Positions 48,501 to 59,466 of a DNA stretch of 64,000 nt are shown here, in pieces. The DNA is taken from assembly GCA_035222895.1 (NCBI GenBank), contig JAVYIG010005305.1, positions 1 to 64,000 on the forward strand, given 5' to 3'. Both the position numbers and the translations under genes were made by a program. The notes under the pieces are model-generated. The model was given only the letters and a program-made list of their open reading frames with translations, was not told the DNA's origin and ran no database searches. The stretch comes from Strongylocentrotus droebachiensis (taxonomy: Eukaryota > Echinodermata > Echinoidea > Camarodonta > Strongylocentrotidae). Position 1 is the first letter of the stretch. Each line of letters begins with the position of its first letter.

Positions 48501-51500
48501 TGAATGGTAAACTCTTGTTTTATTCTGATACCATTCCCCGGCTATCTATTCATGATTTTTACAATGGAGTTATATTCAGTTTTCGTGAAGATAAGAGAAT
48601 GAATATAATACCATTTACTTCGTAAAATCTGAAAATGGCCTGGTGTTCGCTGCACACATTCCTTTTGCAATCACAGTGTTTGAACGCAGTTTTCACTTCT
48701 GTCAACGCTTTGACAATTATACTAATGCTCTTTGTGGTCACATTATTGTTCACTTGCGTGACTGTGACTCCCTTTCATACAAGCCATTGTGTGTGAACAA
48801 TGTGAACACAGTGTTTCATATAGTGTGAAAGAAAAGGTAGCAGTGTTACACAGTAAAGGTACAAACCACTGTGAACATGCAGAGTGTTACATACTGTGTT
48901 ACAGTGTTAACAGAGTGGTTTACAATAAAGTACAGTGTAAAGAGAGTATTTTTACAGAATGCAATCACTAGGAAAGAAATGTTTACGGTGTCAAAACCAT
49001 ACATAGTGGTGTCTCAAATCACATCATTTCAAACACTGTGAATTTCTACCTTTCTATCTATCTTTGTCCACAGTGCGTGATAGTGCAAACACAGTGTTTT
49101 ACCAGTATGGAAGCAGTATCCCGCACCAGCAACACTGTTAAAGTGTCTAAAATCATATCCTGGACATATTGTGATGTGTTCACACTCTGATGCTATCTCA
49201 CCCCCACTCATACACCCATACACATTCTCTTACTCTCGTATATAAATAATTTCACAGTCTATGACCACAGTGTGTGAACAGCACAGTATATCTAATTGAT
49301 TTGATTTGTTTTATTGTCCACATTAAGTGGAAATTCCTCTTTCACATGGTTACAACTATATACAGTACATAAAGCATAGGTCAATTGAACACATTTTAAG
49401 TTACACATTGCTCATTAATCAGTGAGTGGGTCTTATCAATAAATTAAGCTTAACCTTTATAAACTCATCACTAAAAAATTTAGAACAATAAATCATACTT
49501 TTAAATTTTAACTATATGATCATATGGTATCATTGACAACTGTATATTTAATTTAAATATTCATGTATGAATAATATTAATCATTTTAAATGTTAAAGTA
49601 TACTTTGTACCAAAATAATTGTGTGAACAGGGTGAAAAAATGGTTTCACAATGTCAGCATTGATGTAATACTGTGGTTACTCTAACATTGTCGCCACAAT
49701 GACAATCTTCCAGAAACATGTCTGCATTCACACTTTTTGTAAACCCCAGCACAACCCCTAATATGGGTTAGAGAAGGCATTTTATCAATAGTGCCTCTAC
49801 CTTACCAGGTGTAAAGATATGAACTTGGTACGATGCAAACGACATGAATTAAATTGGCGTGTGCACACCTGTACAATACCACAATGGGATCCTTTCCCAT
49901 TATTGCTAATATATTTCATATGGCGATATTCTAATGGCACTTTTGGGGGAAGGCAGGAGTAAAATTACCATGTGCGAGACGCTTAACGTTGTCTTCTCTT
50001 TGACCTTCACAAAAAATCTATTTCAGGGTTATATGCAGATATATGAGTATGTGGAAGGAGCAGAGACCCCCGAGGAGCTCCGGGAAGCCGTGATGCGGCT
50101 CCAGAGGATGGCTGGAGTGGAGGTAACGGGTATCCTCAACAACCAAACCCTTGCAAGGATCAGGAATGCAGAGAGATGCGGTAACAAGGATAAGAGGGTC
50201 TCCAACGATGAGATGAGGAAGAGAAGATACGCTATCCAGCATGGATGGTCCAAGAGGAAACTCACCTGGGCGTAAGTAGTCCTGATAATGGGGAGGCTAC
50301 TCGGGGGTTGTTATCGGGTGTATTTGTCCGGCGTTAATTATTGGGTGTAGTTGTCCGTTTGGACCGTTCGGACTGTTCGTCCTGTCAAGGGTCGCTGTGA
50401 CCCTACATCTACGCATTAAAAGGCGCATTATGCAAACACTCGTCTTTAGTAGAGAAAACATAGCTCGCAAATCCGATTATTTCGTTTTTCACCATGTTTT
50501 CATTGACAGGGCCCCTATAAAGGGCGGACCAGTTATACTGCCCCTTCCCCTTCCAGCACCTTAATCTGCCACTTGTGTATATTTTGATGCGCCTGACCTA
50601 TACTGTTCTGACACAAGATGCACAAATATGAATATTCTTGACTATCAAAGGCATGTTATCTCGTGTTTTAGTTCTATTGCTTGCCATAAAACACAATGTT
50701 CTATCAAGATGTGTGAAAACTCACAATGTTATTAAATTCCGTCATCTCCTCTATTTGACAAAGATGTGATGTAACATTTTTCAAATTTGTTCAGGACATT
50801 CAGAATAGCGATGTGGTTGATATCGCAGAAAGTGTATATTATGTCCTCTGTCGAGTCTAAATTTGATTGTACAGCAACCTCTTGTTTACATGAAATGTGT
50901 ACACTAAATTTGGAATAAGCCAAACAAGGTCATGTGTTTAATACTTTCAAGTCTGCTGAGAGCCAGAAGATGGTAACTCTGTGCAAGATGATCTGAGTAC
51001 ACGCCATGCTAGCTCCAATCAGATGTAAAGCTATGTTGATGAAGATTTACCCATACACGGATACTTGTGTTTCTGCTCTTTCTCATCTTATCAATCTGCA
51101 TCTTGTAAATACAGTATTCGTGTAAGACGAAATCATATCAGCAATGTATTCATTATATATATACATGTGTTGAAAGAGGCAAATTCTCATCTATACCCCT
51201 TCTCTGCGCGTGTCTTTTCTTTTTGCCAAGGACTTTAGGGTACCGCTGAAAAGAATGATAACTAAAGTAGTAATTATCACAGTCACACCGCCAAACCGTC
51301 TTTATTCCAAAGATGCCACACCGACCAATCCTTGACCAATCGGTCTGTTGTCGCACTGATGTCGGTCTCGGTTTAGCTGATGTACCAGCGCACGACTCTC
51401 CTCGCCAATCTAACCAATCTTCTCGTTTAATTTTGTCCTCAGAATCAAGAATTATACACCCGACGTGGCGAAAGCGACCACGATTCGTGTTCTTACCACG

Positions 51501-54500
51501 GCCTTCCAGGTTTGGGGGGATGTCGCCAGACTCGATTTCAACCCGACCAATTTTCCCAAGGCCGACATCATCGTCCAGTTCGCTCGAGGTAATCACGGTG
51601 ACGGTTATGCTTTCGATGGTCCTGGAGGCACGCTAGCCCATGCCTACTTCCCCGGGGATGGCATCGGGGGCGATGTCCATTTCGACGAGGATGAGACTTT
51701 TAGCGACAGAACGAGACAAGGTAAGCGAAGAACAGACTGACAGAGAGTAGACAAAGCCTTTTCCTTCAGCCTTGATGCCTATTTGGTCAGTCTGTATTAT
51801 GTGTACGTTTGTCTCTGTCTCTCTGCCCCCCCCCCCCCCTCTCTCTCTCTGACTAAAAAAAACTTTGTTTCTCGAAATCACTCCCTCTATTTCTCCCTTT
51901 TATCATCGTCAACCATTTTGCTTCTTATTATTGCCTCTTTGTACTATTTAAAGATGATTCGTATCTATGTCTTTTTGTAGTCAGCTTTTGTTATAAAGAA
52001 GAAAAGTTGACTCATTTTAAAATTTGCCGTCAGAAGCAATGATCATTCGCCGACAGTAACTATATGTCAAGAAAACATTTTCATAGCATATACCTATCAA
52101 GTAAGTTGGTTAACATTTCACACGTGTCTTTGCGTTAAGCCATAACTGATTCCTAAGCAATTTGTGGTTGTTGTTGATATTTTTTCTCTCTAACTCATTC
52201 TGAATATCAAATAATTGTTCTTTCTCAGGTACCAATTTGTTCATTGTAGCGGCTCATGAAATAGGACACAGTCTTGGGTTGGCACACTCTGAAGTGAGTA
52301 AGTCGTTGATGGCGCCCTACTACCAAGGATTCCAGCCCCGTTTCAGTCTCAACACTGACGATGTCAAAGGAATTCAGAGTCTCTATGGTAATATTTAGGT
52401 TATGTTTATTTTATTTTTTTATTTAATTTCCTTTGAAATTCTGAACTGGTAAGTCTCCTATAAACCACTGCAATGGATTAAATCAGATATTGTTAAACGC
52501 ATTGCCGTTTGGTTAATGGCCTCATTTAGCAGAACGCAGGCTTTCGTCATTACTGTCATAAATTGATTAACTAAAATTTAAGGTGAACAACTCTGCAACT
52601 CTAATCATATTAGGCATGACGTAGCTAAACACCTTATTAGGTGCCATTGTCTTTGGGTCTATACCCAGTAGGCCATAATATTCATTTGATTTGTCATGTG
52701 AGTAAAATACTTTGTCGAAGGATCGAACTCAGGACCTCTCGTATGAAAGTAAGAAATCAACACAAATATCCCACAGTGTTTCCACAGTTTATAAAGGATC
52801 ACACGATTCCTTTGTTTTGTTACAACAGGTGCCCGTGCTAATGCCCCCAACAGACCAAACCGGCCAGGGGGTCCAGTTATACCCGACAACGGCCCTAAAG
52901 ACAGAGGGGTTTGTAATGCTCCCATTTCTGCGGTTACCTATGGACAAGTCGCTGGGCACCCCACACCCTCACTCTTCATATTCAGCGTAAGTTCGTTTAG
53001 CTTTTCACATGATGAGAAAAGTGGAATCCCAAAAGCAAAAGAGTTATTTGCCAGTATAACAAATATGCCATATTCGTTTTCTCATCTTTTGGTTTATTTT
53101 CATCATTGTTTAGTCATGTGTATTATAAACAAGTTTGATTTTGATGTAGGCGCTTCAACCCTCGAATTCTTCATTGACTATATGTATTTAAAATATACAT
53201 ATTCAGCGAAGCTACTGGTTATGAAATATTTATTATCCATTTTCTTTCTTCTTAGGGCTTTGGAGATACACTACTTTTGCAATGGGTGACAATAGTCAAA
53301 TTACTGACTAATCGCCAATAAACCAAAACACAACAACAATTGATTAGAATGAATGATATTGTATAATAGTCCTTCATATTCATAAGGATGTTTAAAAAAA
53401 AGGTCTGGAAGTTTGAAAGTTACAAAACATAACAAGTTCTGTATTTATGATTTAATTTCCCTCAATTCATGAAAAAGCCTTGAACTATTAGTTTCGTCTT
53501 TTTCAGAATGAATAATTTGATGTTGAAAATACACTTTTCTGACAATGAACGTTACCATCCTATTTGATCTTACTTATATTTGCAGGGAGAACAATTTTGG
53601 GTGAGGAAGGGAACCGAACCCGTATCGAATGCTCTCCGAACCGAAGCAGTATTCACAGAAATGAGTGCTGTCCCCGATGCAGCCTTTATCAGAACCTTCA
53701 TGGGGCAAAGAAGAATGGTCTTCTTTTCTGGTGAGTTCAGCTCATTTCAAACACAATCATAACGACTTTTTGGGAGACCAACTCGAGGGTCAGTGACACA
53801 AAGACGTAACTCCATTTTTAGAAAAAAGGGGTTTATGTGTCACTGAGCACTTGGGCCTAATACCCCCTTCACATACACGGATTTTTCTTACGAGTCCTTA
53901 CGGATCGCACAAATTCACGGATCTTTCACGGATCCTTACGATTTGGCCACTTTTACGACCGGGTTAAGAGTTATTACGAGCTGTTTGCGGTTTATTACGG
54001 ATCATTACGAGTCATTACGATTTATTTACTGCAACAGTCCAAGAATTGTTACGAGTTGTCACGGATAACTACGAGCAACTAACGTGTTAGTTACGACCTG
54101 TTTACGTGTTGTTACGAATAGTTACGAGTATGTTACGAGTATTAACGAGTCCTCACGATTTTTTATACTTTTCCCCAAATCGTAAACAGTTCGTAAGCAT
54201 ACGTAAAGTATACGTATCTATTCGTAAAGTACTCGTAAGTACACTTAAAATGATCATAATAACCCGTATCAATCCGTAAAGCCATCGTAAAATGACCCGA
54301 ATAAAATCGTAAACACCACGTAAGCACACGTAACCATCCTTAGACTGCTCGCAATAATCCGTAAATAATCCGTAAACTGATCGTAAACTTATCATAACGA
54401 ATCGTTACAAAAATCTGTTACGAGCCATTTACGAATTCTTGCGAGCAGTTTACGGATGGTGGCGTGTTGTTGCGAGCGGTTGACGGATGGTTACGAGCTA

Positions 54501-57500
54501 TTTACGAGCTATTTACGGACAAATCAATCTGTGGACAATCGTAAGAAGATTTTTGACATGTCAAAAAATTTGCTTCTCCTTTCACGGATCCTTAAGAGTG
54601 TCTACGAGTTGTTGCGAGTTGTGACGAGTTATTTACGGATACCAGCGAGTTATTTACGGATGCTTGCGATTGACTACGAGTTGGCGATCCGTAAGGACTC
54701 GTAAGAAAAATCCATGTATGTGAAGGGGTATACCCCCTTCACATACACGGATTATTCTTACGAGTCCTTACGGATCGCACAAATTCACGGATCTTTCACG
54801 GATCCTTACGATTTGACCACTTTTACGACCGGTTTAAGAGTTATTACGAGCTGTTTGCGGTTTATTACGGATTATTACGAGTTATTACGATGTATTTACG
54901 GCAAGAGTCCACGATTTGTTACGAGTTGTCACGGATAACTACGAGCAACTAACGTGTTAGTTACGACCTGTTTACGTGTTTTTACAAATAGTTACGAGTA
55001 AGTTACGAGTATGTACGAGTCCTTACGATTTTTAGTCAAAAAATACAAACTGAAAATAAAGTGTTCGAATTTGCAGCTTTTATACCTTTCCCCAAATCGT
55101 AAACAGTTCGTAAGCATACGTAAAGTATACGTATCTATTCGTAAAGTACTCTTAACTACACGTAAAATGCTCTTAATAACCTGTATCAATCCGTAAAGCC
55201 ATCGTAAAATGACCCGAATAAAATCGTAAACGACACGTAAGCACACGCAACCATCCTTAAACTGCTCGCAATAATCCGTAAATAATCCGTAAACAAAACG
55301 TAAACTAACCGTAACGAATCGTTACAAAAATCTATTACGAGTCATTAACGGATTCTTGCGAGCAGTTTACGGATGGGTACGTGTTGTTGCGAGCGGTTTA
55401 CGGATGGTAACGGATTGATACGAGCTATTTACGAGCTATTTACGGACAAATCAATCCGTGGACACTCGCAAGAAGATTTTTGACATGTCAAAAAAATTGC
55501 CTCTCCTTTCACGGATCCTCAAGAGTGCCTACGAGTTGTTGCGAGTTCTGACGAGTTATTTACGAATACCAGCGAGTTATTTACGGATGCTTGCGATCGA
55601 CTACGATTTGGCGATCCGTAAGGACTCGTAAGCAAAATCCGTGTATGTGAAGGGGGTATTAAAGCCCAAGTCCACTCCAAAAATAACTTACTTTCAATAG
55701 AACCAGAAAAATCAGACAAACCAATCAAAAAAAGTTTGAGCAAAATCGGATGACTAATAAGAAAGTTATGATTTTTTAATGACATGAATTTGTTTTTAAA
55801 TCACTATACAAATTGGCAACTCACTCATGAGTCTGTGACGTATGGTCCTCACTATCCACTAATTATTTTCTTTATATTTATAATATAAATTTCCTATTTT
55901 CACCCTAAGAATCTTATTTCTTCACACCAGCATCCAAGTTAGATTGTTAGTAATATGTTTTTGTGTGGATGCACAAATAAAGAGTAATTTTTGTCCAGTT
56001 AAATCATTAAAAATTGAATTTTGATAAACTATTTATATAAAAATCAATAATTATGAAATACAATATTCGGAAATTAGTATCAATTCTTCAAAATCCATAA
56101 TTTTTTTTGGGAAATGTCATGCACGCAATATGATACAAATCATATAACCTGGGCAAAGGCATGGGGAAATCAAGTTTTGGGGGATAAAAAGGAAAATTAA
56201 TGGGATTAAACTATATAAAGCAATTGGTAAGTTGTGAGGACATGACGTCACAAACTGATAACCATCTTGGCAATTTGTGTCGTGATTCTCATTGTTCCAT
56301 AGTTTTACATACTTTTTCAAAAATTCATAACTTTCTTATTAGTTATCCGATTTTGTTCAAACTTTTTTTGATTGGTTTTTCTGATTTTTCTGCTTTTATT
56401 GAAAGTAAGTTATTTTTCGAGTGGACTTGTCCTTTAAGGAGTTAAGTCTACGTTTCACTAGCCATTGACTTCAATGGGGTGTTGGGTGGAGTTAAGTCTT
56501 TGTGTTTTTTGGAAAGCCCACATTTTTCTGAACATTTTAATATCAAATACTCATTTTGGCAAAATATGGAGTTACGTCTTTTTGTCACTGAACCCTCGAT
56601 AAACTTTTGAGATATCAACTCAAGTGCAGTTTTAGTAGGCTTTAATACACTTTCGTAAAATCATATTCCGATTACCTAATATGGCATTGTTTTGTCCACG
56701 CATTTCAATAGGTGAGGGGCGAAGTTATCTTAAATGCCTAAGGTTGATTTTTCGGAAGTCTACACAGTCCTGTTTTACTTTTACTATTCTGTTCGTTCTG
56801 TAACAGTATCGTTGGTTTCTTCTGCATTTCTCTACCTGTGTTCATTTAACAAAAAGGATTAATTCTGTTTTTTGTCATTTTTAGTCATTTGACATATCCC
56901 TTTCTTCACCTATTTTTACTGTGTCTTCTTTCTTTCCAGCTCGGTTTGTCATTTCCTTTAAAAGAACCCCTGTTCCCCCCATTTGTTAAGATTACGTTAG
57001 GATGCCTATGAAGGCCGGATATACTCGCGTGTTTAGAGATCTATTCAGTCGGGGTGCCAGAGACGGGCGCCCCCTATTCTGGGGCCAACTCTAGAATGTA
57101 CGCATAAGGTTTTTCAGTGAAATGGGAATTGACACTACAAAGCTGTCAACCCATATCAGCTGTACATGCGTTCATTCTAAAACCTAGAATCCCCCAAGAT
57201 TATGTGTGATGACACTTGATTCTGTTTCTCTCCATTTATAATTTGTTTTACTTTATGTCTGTTATTCCTCCCTTCTCGTCATTTTTCAAATTAGATGATC
57301 AGTCAAAACTGTGGTTGTGTATAAGGAGGGGCATTTTAGATTACTGTTAGTCTACTGGTACCTAGGCTGTGAATGTATCATGATATTATTTGATATGTCT
57401 TAATCAAGGGATTTGATTATCTCATGGGCAAAGCTCATAAGAACCAACAAAAACAACATTACAAATACATGTCGTTTCCCTGACGCATCCAGTATGACAT

Positions 57501-59109
57501 GCGTCATTATTTGCGCTCATCAAACCTGTGTAGGGAATTTGCCCATACACCATTTATTTTGCATGCACTTTTGGTGTAGTATCATTCTCTCATGAAGCGC
57601 CAAAGATCGTGCAGATCGCTGAAGCAGGCTTACTTCAATAAAATGACGCCTGGGGGGCGTTTCACAAAGCCTTTTCTCAATGACAAATAACAAAAATCAG
57701 TAACAAATTTGCTGATAACCAATCATAAGCAAGGATTTCAGTAGCTTATAACACACATTTTCATTTGCCACTGATGACAAGTTTTGTGAAACGCCCCCCT
57801 GGTGTGCAATGGTTATCGCAGATGACGTTTCATGTAAGGCGATTAAAACTTAAACAATTCTTTGATATATACAATACAATTTTGTTATTGATAATCATTT
57901 TGAAATCGTTTTATCATGCATCACCTTTTTCTTATATACAGGTACCGAAATATGGGAATTCACACAGGGCGCGTACCAGGCTAGTGACATCCGGGTACGT
58001 ACGGGCATCCGAACCAACGGAATTGACGCAGCGTTCAAATGGGGCAGGAATAATCGCATCTACGTCTTTTACAGAACCCTCTACTGGCGACTTAATGAGA
58101 ACACAATGCGGGCAGATCGAGGGTATCCACGACCAATCAAGGATAACTGGAGGGGTAGGAACGGGCCAATCAATGCCGCCTGGACGGAAGGAAAAGGTAT
58201 ACAGATTCATAAATGTGTAGACCCTTCTTTAACTTAATAGCAAGGCTAGAAGTGGTAGAACTAGCGCAAGATACGAGAATTATGGAAGAAATGCTTAAGT
58301 GAGATGAGTATAGCCCAACTCGTAGTCGGTTCACAGGGTACAAAATACCCTCAAATAACCACTAAGTGTCTACAAACTTAGAGAAATTGTACATTTTAGA
58401 ATAATCACTGACATTGTGATGGACATATTTTATGAATACACTTTGTTTCTCCTTTCGAAACGAAAAATTCCACCTGTGTATCTTTAATGTATCGTTGATG
58501 CACAGATGAACAATAAAATAACTTTTTGGAGCATGTTTCCAGCATTTGATGCGGTGGGTTTGACACTTTGATACAAAATAATGACCATTACTTGCCCATG
58601 CACAAGTAATACATTGTATCTGCAAACTGGACTGTCATTGTCTGTCTACAAATAACGAATAACGAGAAGTAGACCTAGTCTCAAAGCAAATAACCATAAT
58701 TATTCATATATCGGTCATTCTGTGTCTTTACAAACGACCAGTATTCTTTTTCAAACAATGTGCTCTACCATTGGTTGATATGTCAAATCAACCGACAGTA
58801 AGAACGACTTAATTATTCTGTTCACATGATTTGGGCAAAGTGTTGGCCAATAGCAATGTTTACATTCTGCTAATATAGAATATACATTTATTTTTCATTT
58901 CTATAGGTGGGGTGAGTTATTTCCTCATCGATAAACAAGTTAGCACCTTCAAAGATAATGAGGTCTTTTTCATCGCTGAAACACGTAGCTTTGCTTCTGA
59001 TTGGCTCATTTGTGGACAAAACATTGGATCGGGAGCGGATGGACCAATCAAAACCTCCGGATTACTTCTCATTGCTTCGTTCCTTTTGACAATGAAACGC
59101 GTGCTATGA
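38220..59109 (+). CDS. MMP-C: furin-activated, GPI-anchored matrix metalloproteinase (8 exons, 573 aa)
   Basis: Exons: 38220..38498, 50027..50271, 51443..51720, 52229..52387, 52829..52986, 53586..53730, 57942..58196, 58907..59109. All are GT-AG and phase-consistent. Layout is that of MMP-B: signal peptide (cleaved before QFWQ), Gln/Ser/Gly-rich then acidic DMDPED stretch to residue 93, PGBD propeptide ([12 protein letters not shown]), cysteine switch ERCGNKD (Cys144), furin site RKRR (157-160) before YAIQHGW, catalytic domain with HGDGYAFDG and [25 protein letters not shown] (277-288) and SLMAPYY, proline-rich hinge, hemopexin domain between GVCNAP and WLICGQ, then hydrophobic tail [12 protein letters not shown]. 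Five exons have exactly the length of their MMP-B counterparts, so B and C are sister duplicates. Intron 1 is 11.5 kb. Predicted cell-surface protease; substrate unknown. The ATG at 38220 aligns with the MMP-B start. Confidence 0.93.
38499..41380. other. MMP-C intron 1, first part
   Basis: AT-rich. Contains two (TA)n tracts at 40491..40532 and a 27-bp near-palindrome with arms AGACTGCGCCAGT and ACTGACGCAGTCT at about 40900..40927. No gene recognised. Confidence 0.5.
41381..44343. repeat. zone with eight dispersed TGTAACGTCCGAAACA motifs
   Basis: The 16-mer occurs at 41591, 41765, 41783 and 44328 on plus and at 41381 and 41948 on minus, all exact. Variants occur at 43950 (plus, one change) and 42321 (minus, two changes). 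Most copies have GTTAACA (or GTAAACA) within about 10 bases on the TGTAAC side, and TTTTCCGT(A/T)AACA recurs beside three copies. Sequence between motifs is AT-rich and non-coding. The motif was not seen elsewhere in the window. Function unknown. Confidence 0.75.
43498..43565. repeat. (CCAA)n/(AATC)n tetranucleotide tract
   Basis: CCAACCAACC grading into ATCCATTCATCAATC and AAATAAATAAAT. Confidence 0.85.
44344..48640. other. MMP-C intron 1, middle part
   Basis: AT-rich, with a (TC)n tract at 45532..45567 and an AAATAATAAATA tract near 46316..46348. A minus-strand open frame at 46239..46661 (140 codons) shows no recognisable domain and sits inside the intron. Confidence 0.5.
48640..49690. repeat. 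CACAGTGT/ACACTGTG word-rich region
   Basis: Short words such as CACAGTGT, AACACTGT, GTGTGAACA and GTGTTACA recur in both orientations about every 30-80 bp. A differently composed insert (about 49285..49480) interrupts the pattern. Looks like a degenerate repeat or array of short inverted repeats; no family named. Confidence 0.55.
49690..50026. other. MMP-C intron 1, last part
   Basis: Ordinary intron sequence leading to the TTTCAG acceptor. Confidence 0.5.
50027..50271 (+). CDS. MMP-C exon 2: propeptide, cysteine switch, furin site
   Basis: Reads [15 protein letters not shown] to KRKLTWA, with [15 protein letters not shown] (50174..50191) and [12 protein letters not shown]. Nine bases shorter than MMP-B exon 2, same phase. 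Confidence 0.93.
50272..51442. other. MMP-C intron 2
   Basis: No recognised repeats. Unlike MMP-B intron 2 it lacks the TAG microsatellite. Confidence 0.55.
51443..51720 (+). CDS. MMP-C exon 3: catalytic domain, metal-binding loops
   Basis: Reads [13 protein letters not shown] to RTRQG, containing [29 protein letters not shown] and DVHFDEDE. Confidence 0.95.
51721..52228. other. MMP-C intron 3
   Basis: Contains a C-run and CT tract at 51826..51850. Otherwise nothing recognised. Confidence 0.55.
52229..52387 (+). CDS. MMP-C exon 4: catalytic zinc site and Met-turn
   Basis: [20 protein letters not shown] and [14 protein letters not shown], ending QSLYG. All zinc ligands and the catalytic Glu are present. 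Confidence 0.96.
52625..52760 (-). repeat. possible tRNA-derived SINE fragment
   Basis: Minus-strand CTGAGTTCGATCC (52720..52732) fits a B box. No convincing A box or body was seen. In MMP-C intron 4. Confidence 0.35.
52829..52986 (+). CDS. MMP-C exon 5: hinge and first hemopexin Cys
   Basis: Hinge [20 protein letters not shown], then [15 protein letters not shown] and SLFIFS. Phase-0 donor GTAAGT. Confidence 0.9.
52987..53585. other. MMP-C intron 5
   Basis: Ordinary intron sequence, nothing recognised. Confidence 0.55.
53586..53730 (+). CDS. MMP-C exon 6: hemopexin blades 1-2
   Basis: [20 protein letters not shown] to [19 protein letters not shown]. Donor GTGAGT. Confidence 0.92.
53861..54730. 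mobile_element. TTACG-word element, copy 1
   Basis: Ends TACCCCCTTCACATACACGG and an inverse of it (ATGTATGTGAAGGGGTA). The termini extend inward through CTTACGAGTCCTTACGGATC on both sides. The interior is almost entirely TTACG(A/G) or CGTAA words, often exactly 10 bp apart. Word orientation is TTACG in the first third, CGTAA in the middle and TTACG again in the last third. No coding content. Confidence 0.85.
54731..55659. mobile_element. TTACG-word element, copy 2 (tandem)
   Basis: Head-to-tail copy of 53861..54730 with high identity, meeting it at the junction GGGGTATACCCC. It differs mainly by an extra segment of about 57 bp near 55028..55085. Ends GTGTATGTGAAGGGGGTATT. Confidence 0.85.
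55659..56437. mobile_element. TTAA-flanked inverted-repeat element 4
   Basis: The left end is TTAAAGCCCAAGTCCACTC and the right end in reverse complement is TTAAAGGACAAGTCCACTC. The arms stay paired for over 100 bp (AAATAACTTACTTTCAATA, GATTGG/CCAATC, CTAATAAGAAAGTTATGA). Non-coding. It abuts copy 2 of the TTACG element. Confidence 0.8.
56600..57646. other. MMP-C intron 6, distal part
   Basis: No recognised repeats or genes. Confidence 0.5.
57647..57802. mobile_element. short inverted-repeat element with GGGGGGCGTTTCACAAA ends
   Basis: GGGGGGCGTTTCACAAA (57652..57668) pairs exactly with TTTGTGAAACGCCCCCC (57783..57799). About 150 bp, MITE-like, ending about 140 bp before the MMP-C exon 7 acceptor. 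Confidence 0.8.
57942..58196 (+). CDS. MMP-C exon 7: hemopexin blades 2-3
   Basis: [49 protein letters not shown] and INAAWTEGK. The donor is GTATAC, weaker than its MMP-B counterpart. Confidence 0.93.
58197..58906. other. MMP-C intron 7
   Basis: Ordinary intron sequence, nothing recognised. Confidence 0.55.
58907..59109 (+). CDS. MMP-C exon 8: hemopexin blade 4 and GPI-anchor-like tail
   Basis: [37 protein letters not shown] and a hydrophobic tail to TGA. Confidence 0.92.
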
Positions 59110-59191
59110 TTGGACAGTTCTCTTTGAACTCTGCTGTATTATATTCTTTGAAATATCAAGGAAGTTTTGTTACTCGACTTCTTAACGTTGC

Positions 59192-59293
59192 AATAAAATT
59201 CGGTCTTTCAAGTATAGATATGATGATTTCTTAACCACGAAGTAAATGTTTGTCTGTATACTGTCTTTCATCAATGAGTGTATATCAAATAAA
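59192..59293 (+). promoter_or_regulatory. candidate polyadenylation signals of MMP-C
   Basis: AATAAA at 59192..59197 (83 bp after the stop) and again at 59288..59293. Confidence 0.55.
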
Positions 59294-59466
59294 CCTGATG
59301 ATCGAATGCGTATGGGTTTGAATGATATACAATGTCATGCAGGAATGTAACAAAATGCCATCAAACAATTTTTCTATCTCATCTTTGAAATATTTTATGG
59401 ATTCTGTTTACCAGGCATTACAAACTGAAAAATAACTGATCGATAAAGAAAAAAAGGTGACATTTC

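Larger units (their letters stand above)
53784..56598. mobile_element. outer inverted-repeat element hosting nested insertions
   Basis: CGAGGGTCAGTGACACAAAG at the left pairs with the right end, whose reverse complement begins CGAGGGTTCAGTGACAAAAA. The pairing continues through GACGTAACTCCAT. The interior is split by the tandem TTACG elements (53861..55659) and TTAA element 4 (55659..56437), so it was inserted first. Located in MMP-C intron 6. Confidence 0.6.

Noticed and set aside
54153-55785. Several open frames across the TTACG-word elements
   Set aside because: They follow from the repeated words and both strands are equally open; no domain.
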